This document shows positions 27,298-35,678 of a DNA stretch of 64,000 bases, piece after piece. The position numbers and the translations under genes are program-made. The notes beneath the pieces were generated by a model, which was not told the DNA's origin, did not search any database, and worked only from the letters and a program-made list of their open reading frames with translations. Within the stretch, counting starts at the first letter, position 1, and each line of letters opens with the position of its first letter. Source of the stretch: SZUA-36 sp963801195 (GTDB lineage Bacteria; Pseudomonadota; Gammaproteobacteria; Xanthomonadales; SZUA-36); the NCBI GenBank assembly GCA_963801195.1, contig CAWDDX010000007.1:1488001-1552000 (forward strand). The letters run 5' to 3'.

Positions 27298-27504
27298 ATG
27301 AAATTCAAACCATGTAACGGCGAATGCACCGAAGAAGGTCTTTATTGTGACGGTTGCGGGCGCACCCACCAGGAGATCGAAGCCATGCGGCGAGGGGTCG
27401 AGGAACTGGTCGCGTTGTACAAAGAAATGAATTATGAAAACCTGGATGACTTTGCCGACGCGGTCGCCGGCAGCATCAAGTACAAAATGGGTGCGGGGCA
27501 CTGA
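27298..27504 (+). CDS. Small Cys-rich protein, DUF1289-like
   Basis: 68 residues. The N-terminal KPCNGECTEEGLYCDGCGRT has four Cys in a C-x3-C-x6-C-x2-C arrangement followed by a Glu-rich helix, resembling DUF1289 proteins (PC.G.C...GxCxGCGRT pattern). The rest is helical (RRGVEELVALYKEMNYENLDDFADAV). The AGGTTATAGACG sequence gives a ribosome-binding site. A metal or Fe-S site is likely. It is divergent from the 2-oxoacid oxidoreductase operon with a shared palindromic site between, so joint control is possible. Function unknown. Confidence 0.75.
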   Translation: MKFKPCNGECTEEGLYCDGCGRTHQEIEAMRRGVEELVALYKEMNYENLDDFADAVAGSIKYKMGAGH

Positions 27505-27530
27505 AGTAAAAGCAACGCGTTACCAGCCGC

Positions 27531-27742
27531 CGCATTAGCACGCACCGCATTAGTACGCACCGCATTGGTACGCTTCGCATTAGTACGCACCGCATTAGTA
27601 CGCACCGCATTAGTACGCACCGCATTGGTACGCATCGCATTAGTATGCACCGCATTGGTACGCTTCGCATTAGTACGCACCGCATTGGTACGCTTCGCAT
27701 TGGTACGCTTCGCATTGGTACGCTTCGCATTAGTACGCACCG
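27531..27742. repeat. 15-bp tandem repeat array, about 14 copies
   Basis: Units follow CGCAYCGCATTRGTA or CGCTTCGCATTRGTA with few substitutions. Both strands stay open across it because 15 is a multiple of three, giving artefact frames such as repeated RTNAV. The array ends exactly at the arm of MITE copy B (27742). No coding or CRISPR character: there are no spacers. Confidence 0.92.
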
Positions 27743-27862
27743 TCATCCCGGCGCAGGCCGGGACCTCCAAAAGATTAGCAGAGCGGTTGTTAAAGGATTC
27801 TTTAAAGATAACGAAAACGTTCGGAGGATGTGAATTCACATCCCGGCCTGCGCCGGGATGAC
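27742..27862. repeat. MITE/REP-like palindromic element, copy B
   Basis: The left arm (27742-27768) begins GTCATCCCGGCGCAGG and the right arm ends CGCCGGGATGAC at 27862. The core GCAGAGCG, AAGGATTCTTTAAAG and AACGTT matches copy A in inverted orientation and the half copy at 31.4 kb. It lies next to the tandem array and downstream of the beta-propeller gene. Confidence 0.85.
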
Positions 27863-27900
27863 TTTGCTGAATTTGATTTATTGGGGGAAAACAACCTTCT

Positions 27901-30900
27901 TCAGGTTCCCGGCGGCGTCACATATGGAACACCTTTTTGTTGTGCCCACTCGTTGATGACGTCGATATAGTCTTTCCTGATCGATTGCATTTCCGCACGC
28001 CGCTGTGACCATTCTGCCTTCAGGTCTTCGAGACGCAACAAGGCACCGCCCGTCACGGGCGCCCCGGTTTCGTCGATCACATCCATCAGGTAGCGGAGCT
28101 GCCCGGCCAGCATGGTTTCCCAGGCGTCCTCGTCTTCGTAGGTCTGGTGCTTGACCTGGATAATCTTCCCATCCCATGCGCGTATCTTTTCAATTGCGGC
28201 GGCGCCGGTTGATTGCAGTGTCGTGTCATCGGGATAGTCCGCCATCAGTTCCTCGATCTGTTGTTGGGCCCGGCGCAATTCTTCGAGACCCGTCAGGCTC
28301 GCGTTGACCAGGTTTTCGACTTCGGTCAAAGTTTCGGACCAGGTTTGTATCTCCTCGTTCGAAGCTTTGAAACGCGGATCCATTTTGACCTCGAAAGACA
28401 CGGTCTGCGAGGCTTCACCAACCGAGATGCGGGCCGTGTAGTCACCCGGTGCGACACGCGGACCGTCAAAGCCGGCAAACAAAGTGATGTTTTCCGTACA
28501 TTTCAGTCCTTCTCGTTTCAGGTCCCAGTTCCATTTGTTCAGGCCTTTCTTGGCTTCCGGGTAGGTCAGTTCAAAGGGTAAACGTGGATCCATGTTGCTG
28601 ATTTTACAGCGCTCGAAATCATTTTTTTCACTGGAATATCGGCGAACGGTGTTGCCTGCCTGATCAATGATCTCGATACCAACAGGTGACTTGCTCTCGA
28701 CGTCAAGGTAATAATACAGCGGCACCCCGCTTTCCGGGTTGGAGGCTTCAAACGGCCCTGCCTTGCCGCTTCCGGGACTCAACATGGCCGGCCCCGGGGT
28801 GAAAACATGGAGTGCCCCGGCAGCAATATCAGCGTTTGCCTGGCGCGCGACAAACAGGTCATCCAACACCCAGAAACCCCTGCCCTGTGTGGCTGCAACC
28901 AGCTTGTCGTGGCGCAGCGAGAGGTCCGTGATCGGAACCGGTGGAAGGTTGAGTTCAAGGGACTGCCAGTTTTTGCCGTCGTCGTACGACACGAACATAC
29001 CCAGTTCGGTGCCGGCATATAACAGCCCGCGTTGCGCCGGGTCTTCACGCACCACGCGCACGAAAGCGTTCGCCGGCAGACCGGCATCAATACGCGTCCA
29101 GTGTTTACCGTAATCCGTGGTTTTGTAGATATAGGGTTTGAAATCGTTGAGCTTGTAAGCCGTGACGGCGAGGTACGCAGTGGCCTTGTCGTGCGGGCTG
29201 ATCTCGATCGAATTTATCATGGCCTCGCCCGGGTGTTTCGGCGAAACGTCCACCCATTCGTCACTGCCTTCACGCTTGAGATGCACCAGGCCGTCATCAC
29301 TGCCGACCCAGATAAGGCCTTTCTCGTGGGGCGATTCTACGATATAGAAAATCGTGTTGTAGAACTCGGCACCGACGTTCTCCGGTGTCAGCGGTCCGCC
29401 GTTGCGCCCCTGTTTATCCGGGTCATTGCGGGTCAGGTCGGGGCTGAATTCGGTCCAGGTCGCGCCCCGGTCGTCACTGCGTAGCACCATCTGGGTGCCG
29501 TAGTAGATGATTGAAGGGTCGTGCGGTGAAACCGCGACCGGCGCGTTCCAGTTGGTGCGATATTTAAGGTCGCGGGCGTCCTTGCCATAAACCTGTTCCG
29601 GAAATGGGATGATGCTGCGTACGAGCTTGGTTGTATTGTTGTATTCCGTCAATGTACCGTTAATGGTGGTTGCGTACACCAGGTTTGGATCATCCGGATC
29701 AAAAGCGATATGCGCGCTCTCGCCCCCGCCCACATCGTAGTAATCTTCGACACCTATGCCACCGTAATCGCTCTCGCTCGCAATCGCGACGGTGGTATTG
29801 TCCTGCTGGCCGCCATAAATACGGAACGGTACGAGGTTATCGGTCGCCACCCGGTAAAACTGCGCGGTGGGCTGGTTCATGATACTCGACCAGGTTTTAC
29901 CGCCGTCAAAAGTGACGGTCGCCCCGCCATCATTGGCGTTGATCATGTTGTTGTTATCGTTTGGATTGATCCAGTGGTCGTGATGGTCGCCGTGCGGGGT
30001 TTTCATTTTTTCCCACGATTTACCGCCGTCGACCGACTTCATCAACGGCACGTTCATCACGTAGACGGTGTTTTCATCCACCGGGTCAGCGGTCAGGTGA
30101 ATGTAGTACCAGGCGCGCGTATGCAATACGCGGTGACCATTGATCAACGTCCATGTCTTGCCGGCATCATCGCTGCGCCACAGGCCGCCCTTTTTCGGTT
30201 CCGCCTCGATCAGGGCATAAACACGGTCGGGGTTGCTGGCTGATACGTCGACCGCGATCTTGCCAACCATTTCGGGCAGGCCGCCCTCAAGTTTTTTCCA
30301 GCTGTCACCGCCGTCAATAGATTTGTAAATACCACCATCGGTACCGCCGGAATGGATGAACCAGGGTTTACGCCCATGGTTCCACATGGCCGCATAGAGA
30401 ATGCGCGGATTGGTCGGGTCGAGACTGAGATCCGTCGCACCGGTGTTTGGGCTGACTTTTAAAACGTGCTGCCAGCTTTTGCCACCGTCGGTCGTACGGT
30501 AGACGCCGCGCTCTTCATTCGGCGCCCAGATCTGCCCCTGCACTGCGACCCAGGCAATATCGGGGTTGTAGGGGTGGATTTCTATCTGCGCTATCTGGCC
30601 GCTTTTTTCCAGGCCGATGTGCTTCCAGGTCTTGCCCGCGTCAGTGGATTTCCACATGCCGTCACCGGCGGAGGTGGTAACACCGCGGATGGGCGCCTCA
30701 CCGGTGCCGACGTATAACACGTTGTTATCGGATTGAGCCACCGCGACCGCACCGATCGTACCGACCTTGAAAAAGCCATCTGAAATATTTTCCCAGGTCG
30801 AGCCGGCGTTCTCGGTCTTCCAGACCCCGCCGCCAGTTGCGCCCATGTAATACAGCAACGGCTTCCCCACGACACCGGTTACGGTGGTCACCCTGCCACC

Positions 30901-31041
30901 CCGGTAAGGACCGATTTCGCGCCACTCAAGACCTTTGAGTGTGCCGTCGTCCGCGGCAGCTTCATCACTGGCAAAAAGTTGTGGATGGAACAGCAGAACT
31001 AGAACCAGCAGGAAAGCACGATGTGTGATTTTGCGATACAT
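27901..31041 (-). CDS. Secreted sortilin/VPS10-like beta-propeller protein with BNR/Asp-box repeats
   Basis: 1046 residues with an N-terminal signal peptide (KITHRAFLLVLVLLFHPQLFAS). At least nine Asp-box repeats of the S-x-D-x-G-x-T-W type are visible, for example STDAGKTWKHI, TTDGGKSWQHV, SIDGGDSWKKL, SVDGGKSWEKM, TFDGGKTWSS, SDDRGATWTEF, TTDYGKHWTRI and SYDDGKNWQSL, making one or two large propellers over about residues 35-720. Residues about 760-900 look like an immunoglobulin-like or FlgD-like beta domain, and the last 130 are helical. Such proteins are exported; members are annotated as glycosyl hydrolase or sortilin-like without proven activity. No catalytic residues can be assigned. 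No operon partners. Confidence 0.85.
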   Translation of the reverse strand: MYRKITHRAFLLVLVLLFHPQLFASDEAAADDGTLKGLEWREIGPYRGGRVTTVTGVVGKPLLYYMGATGGGVWKTENAGSTWENISDGFFKVGTIGAVAVAQSDNNVLYVGTGEAPIRGVTTSAGDGMWKSTDAGKTWKHIGLEKSGQIAQIEIHPYNPDIAWVAVQGQIWAPNEERGVYRTTDGGKSWQHVLKVSPNTGATDLSLDPTNPRILYAAMWNHGRKPWFIHSGGTDGGIYKSIDGGDSWKKLEGGLPEMVGKIAVDVSASNPDRVYALIEAEPKKGGLWRSDDAGKTWTLINGHRVLHTRAWYYIHLTADPVDENTVYVMNVPLMKSVDGGKSWEKMKTPHGDHHDHWINPNDNNNMINANDGGATVTFDGGKTWSSIMNQPTAQFYRVATDNLVPFRIYGGQQDNTTVAIASESDYGGIGVEDYYDVGGGESAHIAFDPDDPNLVYATTINGTLTEYNNTTKLVRSIIPFPEQVYGKDARDLKYRTNWNAPVAVSPHDPSIIYYGTQMVLRSDDRGATWTEFSPDLTRNDPDKQGRNGGPLTPENVGAEFYNTIFYIVESPHEKGLIWVGSDDGLVHLKREGSDEWVDVSPKHPGEAMINSIEISPHDKATAYLAVTAYKLNDFKPYIYKTTDYGKHWTRIDAGLPANAFVRVVREDPAQRGLLYAGTELGMFVSYDDGKNWQSLELNLPPVPITDLSLRHDKLVAATQGRGFWVLDDLFVARQANADIAAGALHVFTPGPAMLSPGSGKAGPFEASNPESGVPLYYYLDVESKSPVGIEIIDQAGNTVRRYSSEKNDFERCKISNMDPRLPFELTYPEAKKGLNKWNWDLKREGLKCTENITLFAGFDGPRVAPGDYTARISVGEASQTVSFEVKMDPRFKASNEEIQTWSETLTEVENLVNASLTGLEELRRAQQQIEELMADYPDDTTLQSTGAAAIEKIRAWDGKIIQVKHQTYEDEDAWETMLAGQLRYLMDVIDETGAPVTGGALLRLEDLKAEWSQRRAEMQSIRKDYIDVINEWAQQKGVPYVTPPGT

Positions 31042-31651
31042 TATATTTCTCTAATTTGAAAAAGGCGGGTAGATGATAACAGTAGTTCCAATGTTAAAAA
31101 CAGGGCTATAACTGATAAGCACCGTCATAAGATTGGCAGAGCGCTTATTAGCCCGGATAATTCACCAGGGATCCGGAATTTGCAGCGTAGCTGGCGAAAC
31201 AGTTTGATCGATGGTTCGAAAAACCATAGCCCGGCTATGGTTTGAGAAGGATAGGCCAAAATGTGAAGTCAGATGCGTTGCAAAACCGGATAGGACAAAC
31301 TGTCATTTTAGAAAAAGGCCAAAAATGCGTGTATCACCATGAAATTAAATGACATTTGTCATTTGTTCGTCCGCCTTGGTGAAATATTCGGGTTAGGGGC
31401 TTCTTTAAAGATCATGGGAACGTTGGGAGGTCCCGGCCTGCGCCGGGATGACGGTGCTTGATTTTGGGATTGGTGTGCGAAGGGGGCGTCACCTGCGCCG
31501 GGATGACAGTGCTCGTTGTTGGGAAGGCGCTGGGTTTGGGAGGTGTCAATATTGACAGGATCAAATGTAGCTGAACCCTTTTTTCAAGCCATTGACCGAA
31601 TCATATATACTTTCAAATACCTCCCGCAAACGCGAACCAGGGTAATGTGAC
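31042..31651. other. 610-bp intergenic region with MITE remnants
   Basis: No convincing coding frame. It contains GATTGGCAGAGCG (about 31134), a fragment related to the MITE core, and near 31400-31452 the core piece TTCTTTAAAGATCATGGGAA followed by a right arm (31427-31452). A further partial arm, CTGCGCCGGGATGACAGTG, lies at about 31492-31510. This looks like one or two decayed copies of the same element. Promoters for the flanking genes were not resolved. Confidence 0.6.
31427..31452. repeat. MITE/REP-like element, copy C (right arm only)
   Basis: GGAGGTCCCGGCCTGCGCCG followed by GGATGAC, identical to the right arm of copy A. The left half has diverged or been lost; the adjoining TTCTTTAAAG core is kept. 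Confidence 0.75.
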
Positions 31652-32799
31652 ATGTTGCGAAACAAGCTGCCCGGCAAGGGCACCACGATATTCACAGTCA
31701 TGTCAAAAATGGCCATGGACCACGGCGCCATCAACCTTGCGCAGGGTTTTCCGGATTTCGATGGGCCGCAGACTCTGCGTGAGCGTGTCGGCTGGCACAT
31801 CGCACACGGCCACAACCAGTATGCGCCGTTGGCCGGTGTACCCCGTCTGCGTGAACTGATCGCCGCCAAGGTGCGGGATCTATATGCCTGCGAGGTCGAT
31901 CCGGACACCGAAGTCACGGTCACGCCCGGCGCTACCGAGGCGCTTTTCTGCGCGACCACCGCCGTGGTGCACCCGGGCGATGAAGTGATCATCTTCGACC
32001 CGGCATACGATACCTACGAGCCCGGCGTCACGTTGAATGGCGGCATTACCCGGCACATTGCGCTCAAGGCGCCGGATTTCAGCATCGACTGGCAACAGGT
32101 CCGGGATACGATCAACTCCCGCACCCGCCTGATCATACTCAACACACCGCACAACCCGACCGGCGCCACCTGGTCTGACGCGGACATCCAGCAGCTGCGC
32201 GAAGCCGATCGCCGGCCGCGATATTCACCTTTTATCCGACGAGGTATACGAACACATCTGTTTTGAGGCAAGCAGCACCACAGCCTGCTGCGCTACCCCG
32301 ATCTCGCCGCGAAAATCCTTCGTGGTTTCCTCCTTTGGCAAGACTTATCACGCCACCGGATGGCGAATAGGCTATTGCATCGCGCCACGAACCCTGATGG
32401 ACGAGTTCCTGCGCATACACCAGTTCATCAATTTCAGCACCAACACACCCATGCAATACGCCATCGCGGATTTCCTGGCCGAATGCCCGCAACACCACCG
32501 GAACTTAGGGCGATTTCTACCAGGCAAAAACGCGACCTGTTTCTCGGGCTGATGGCGCGCATCCCGCTTCGCCATGACGCCCTCAGCGGGAACCTATTTT
32601 CAGCTTGCAGATTACAGGCGAAATCAGCAACGAACCGGATACGGAATTTGCCGCCCGCCTGACCCGTGAGCACAAGGTTGCCGCCATCCCGGTATCCGTT
32701 TTTACGATCGGCCTCCCGATCAACACGTCATACGTTTTTGTTTCGCCAAGCACGATGACACGCTGCGTTGAGGCGGTCAAAAGACTCGTGGATTTGTAA
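31652..32799 (+). pseudogene. Decayed methionine aminotransferase (YbdL-like), several frameshifts
   Basis: The first 185 residues read cleanly as a class I PLP aminotransferase close to E. coli YbdL: GTTIFTVMSKMA, INLAQGFPDFDGP, VTPGATEALFCA and ILNTPHNPTGATW. Near 32207 the frame shifts; the continuation ISDEVYEHI-type sequence (LLSDEVYEHICFE) is in another frame, as is HHSLLRYPDLAAKIL, and the PLP-lysine region SSFGKTYHATGWRIGYC in yet another. Further shifts occur near 32505, 32528, 32600 and 32620 before the last piece, TREHKVAAIPVSVF. At least six small indels are needed to restore one chain of about 380 residues, some at short G or A runs. The active protein is not made unless these are sequencing errors. 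It lies next to another frameshifted gene. Confidence 0.85.
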
Positions 32800-33023
32800 G
32801 CGTTGGGGCAAACAATCTTCATGAGAATCGTGTGCTTACCTGAAAAACTTAATACCAAGTGCACGATTCGCCATCATTGAGCTTGCGAAAACCATGGCTT
32901 ATGCGTACCCTTTGATGCTGGAAACCCGGATTCGGTCACACATTGGGCTGATGGATGGAACAATAAATACATGCGCGATACCCGCCAGGAATTAGCGGAC
33001 GCGTTTTTAAGGAGACTGCCACC

Positions 33024-34668
33024 ATGAAGAATGAAAACAGCAATGTACTCGGCAACCTTATCGAAGTCACCGGCGATTTTTTTGTTGCCAGGCTGACGAC
33101 TGACCTCGAAGGGCTTTCCACCGACAAAATGATCGGCATGGACAAGGTCCGGATCGGCCAGGTCGGCTCCTACTTAATGGTCAAGCAGTCGGGCACCAAG
33201 ATCCTCACGATGATCGAGAGCATGTGGACGGAATTTGCAACCGATGGTCGCGAGACCTACAAAATCCGTCTTTCACCGCTGGGTGAATTCGACAGCAACG
33301 GCAATTTCGACCGTGGCATCCACCATTTCCCGACCGTTGGTGCAGAACTGCATATGGTGTCCAGCTGGAACCTGGAGCGGATATTCTCCGATTTCAGCGA
33401 GGTTTTTTACAAGGTCGGTAAACTGAGTTCGTTCGAATCCATTGATGTCTATCTGGATGCTTCAAATTTTTTCGGCCGGCATGCCGCGATTCTCGGCCAG
33501 ACGGGTTCCGGTAAATCCTGGACGGTGACCAGCCTGATCCAGTCGGCGCTGCGCTTCATGCCCAATGCGCATATCATCATCATGGATATGCATGGCGAAT
33601 ACGGCGTCAAGCGAACCGATGCACTCGCATCATCTCCGTTTCCAAGCAACAAGGTGCGCTGCATGGATGCGCTTGAGCTGGAAATGCCCTACTGGTTGTT
33701 GACCTACTCGGACCTGGCTGATTTGTTGATCAACCCGGATGACATGCACGCCTCGTTACAGTTGCGCCTACGTACGCAATGTGCTGGGTGATTTGCGAAT
33801 AGAAGCCAACAAAAATGCCGGCCTGGGTCATATCACGGTCGACTCCCCCGTGTATTTTTCGCTGGAAGAAATGCGCGATAAAATCGAACTGGCCAACCAG
33901 GAAACCGAAGACTTCGGCCGCGTCAAGGGACCGCTATACGGGAAATTTGATCAACTGCTCGTGCGTCTGAACAGCATGATGAACGACACCCGTTATGACT
34001 TCATGCTCAAACCGAAATTGCGTACGTCCACCGCTACCCTGGTCGATCTGATGCGTGACTTTGTTGGCCTCGGTGAACCCAAGGCCAACGTGACGGTGTT
34101 GAATCTCAGCGCCGTTCCCTATGACGTGGCGCCAATGGTCACGGCATTGATTGGCCGCCTGGCCTTTGAATTCAATTTCTGGAATCCGAAATGCCTGGAA
34201 TTCCCGATCTGGCTGGTCTGCGAAGAGGCGCAGCAGTATATTCCGCGCGGCGATGACAAACGTTACAGGGAAGCCCGCCGCACCTTCGAACACATCTCCA
34301 AGGCCGGGCGTAAATACGGCGTCGGCCTGTGCATCGTCAGCCAGCGCCCGCACGAGGTTTCAGAAACGGTGCTGGCCCAGTGCGGTACCTATCTGTGCCT
34401 GCGTATCGCCAACCCAGACGACCAGGAATACCTGCGCGACATGGTGCCGGATTCGGCCCGCGGCACATTTTCCGCCATCACCTCGTTAAGCCGCGGCGAA
34501 GTCGTCGCGATGGGCGCGGCAGTGCCGATGCCGGTACGTTTCCAGATGAACCTGCCCAACCCGCCGCCAAACTCGCAGGATGTCGACTTTGCCGATAAAT
34601 GGAGCAAGGGCGGTGAAGAGATCGACGTCGAACTGTTGGTGAGTAACTGGCACCGGCAAATCCGCTAG
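33024..34668 (+). pseudogene. HerA/DUF87-type ATPase split by a single frameshift
   Basis: Two overlapping frames (33024-33791 and 33739-34668) join into one protein of about 547 residues. The first holds the N-terminal HAS-barrel-like region, Walker A LGQTGSGKSWTVTSL near residue 157 and IIIMDMHGEYGV (Walker B of HerA-type translocases). The second starts with AYVRNVLGDLRIEANKN and has FPIWLVCEEAQQYIPRG, the RRTFEHISKAGRKYGVGLCI segment and VSQRPHEVSETVLAQC. Homology passes from one frame to the other at about 33756-33770 (a one-base shift in CAGTTGCGCC). No slippery heptamer is visible, so inactivation or a sequencing error is more likely than programmed frameshifting. A NurA-like nuclease partner, usual for HerA, is not next to it. 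Confidence 0.82.
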
Positions 34669-34671
34669 CTC

Positions 34672-34727
34672 AAAAGGGGGTCAGGTACATTTAATCGCAT
34701 CGCGATTAAATGTACCTGACCCCTTTT
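34672..34727. terminator. Long perfect hairpin between convergent genes (GGTCAGGT-type repeat)
   Basis: AAAAGGGGGTCAGGTACATT continuing to CGC at 34698 is the inverse complement of 34702-34727, a stem of about 26 bp with loop ATC and an A-run/T-run at the ends. It separates the HerA-like gene from the convergent SDR gene and would end transcription from both sides. The GGTCAGGT sequence recurs at other gene borders in the window. Confidence 0.75.
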
Positions 34728-34728
34728 A

Positions 34729-35484
34729 TCAACTCAGCCCACCCAGCGCGACGGTAATCGCCTGGCCGCTGACACCGCTCGACTCCTCCGAGGCGAGGAA
34801 GGCGATCATTTCGGCGACCTCGCGGGGTGTGGCAACCCGGCCCGGCGCGTAAAGTGACTCGCGCTGCCGCCAGACTTCCTCCGCTGTGATGCCTGCCGCC
34901 GCTGCCTCTGCACGTGCCGAACGTTCGGCCATTTCGGTACGCACCCATCCCGGCAGCACCGCGTTGGAGGTCACATCATAAGCACCCGCATCGCGTGCCA
35001 CCGAACGCATCAGCCCGATCAGGCCGTGCTTGGAGCAGTTATACGCAGAACCGGCGAACTCAGCGACCTGACCGGCTGTCGAACTCGTGTACACCACGCG
35101 TCCGTAACGCTGCTCGACCATGTGTTTCAATATCAGGCGCGACAGGTGAAACGGGCCATCGAGGTTGATCCGCATGGTTTCTTCCCAGGTTGCCCTGTCC
35201 TGTTCCCATATGACCCTCTCGTGAGCGGAGCCAATGCCATGATTGCAGACAAAGATTTCAACCGGCCCAAGCCGTTGCAGCGTTTGGGCAACGGCGCTTT
35301 CGCACCCATCAGCCGTGCCCAGGTCAGCCACGGTGTAGTCCATACCGGTTTCGCGCAATTCGTCCTCGCTGCGCGCCACCGCCATTACCCGCGCACCCCG
35401 GCTTGCCAGCAGCTCGGCGGATTCACGCCCTATGCCGCGCCCCGCTCCCGTGACCAACGCAACTCTTCCTTCGACACCTGCCAT
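34729..35484 (-). CDS. Short-chain dehydrogenase/reductase (SDR)
   Basis: 251 residues, classical SDR. TGAGRGIGRESAEL near 13 is the coenzyme glycine motif, CNHGIG near 83 corresponds to NNAG, the catalytic Ser is in VVYTSSTAG near 141, and YNCSKHGLIGLMRSVARD gives the YxxxK motif near 153. VLPGWVRTEM follows, and ATPREVAEMIAFLASEESSGVSGQAITVALGG is the usual C-terminus. The coenzyme choice and substrate are not deducible; 3-oxoacyl reductase-like activity is common for the family. Single gene, divergent from the kor operon; the 195 bases between them carry the FNR-type promoter. Confidence 0.9.
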   Translation of the reverse strand: MAGVEGRVALVTGAGRGIGRESAELLASRGARVMAVARSEDELRETGMDYTVADLGTADGCESAVAQTLQRLGPVEIFVCNHGIGSAHERVIWEQDRATWEETMRINLDGPFHLSRLILKHMVEQRYGRVVYTSSTAGQVAEFAGSAYNCSKHGLIGLMRSVARDAGAYDVTSNAVLPGWVRTEMAERSARAEAAAAGITAEEVWRQRESLYAPGRVATPREVAEMIAFLASEESSGVSGQAITVALGGLS

Positions 35485-35542
35485 TTGCCTGTCCTCATTG
35501 TAAAGAAAGGTATTATAAAGAATTTCGCCAATCTCAAATTAA

Positions 35543-35591
35543 TTGACAAATATCAAGTTGCTGACATATGTCATGCCCTACTATGCATTCC
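35543..35591 (+). promoter_or_regulatory. FNR/ANR-type class II promoter of the kor-rnf operon
   Basis: TTGACAAATATCAA (35543-35556) differs from the FNR consensus TTGATNNNNATCAA at one base. TACTAT at 35579-35584 is a good -10. If it is the -10, transcription starts at about 35591 and the FNR site is centred at -41.5, the exact class II activator position. A perfect palindrome TGACATATGTCA (35562-35573) lies between them and may be a second operator. This implies induction without oxygen. Confidence 0.65.
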
Positions 35592-35678
35592 GAATCATCC
35601 AAAATTGGAATTTATATCTTCATTGGGAAGACGTGGAAGTTTTATTTTCAATTCCTCGGGTACTGGGAGTAAGTAGAA

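Noticed and set aside
27531..27742. CRISPR-like array
   Set aside because: The 15-bp units are directly adjacent, with no unique spacers and no cas genes nearby.
27432..27861. Repetitive open frames on both strands (repeated RTNAV on minus, ALVRT on plus)
   Set aside because: They arise because a 15-bp tandem array is open in several frames; there is no ribosome-binding site and the frames run on into a MITE.
33739..33791. Programmed frameshift in the HerA-like gene
   Set aside because: No slippery heptamer or downstream hairpin is visible, and the neighbouring aminotransferase is decayed in the same way.
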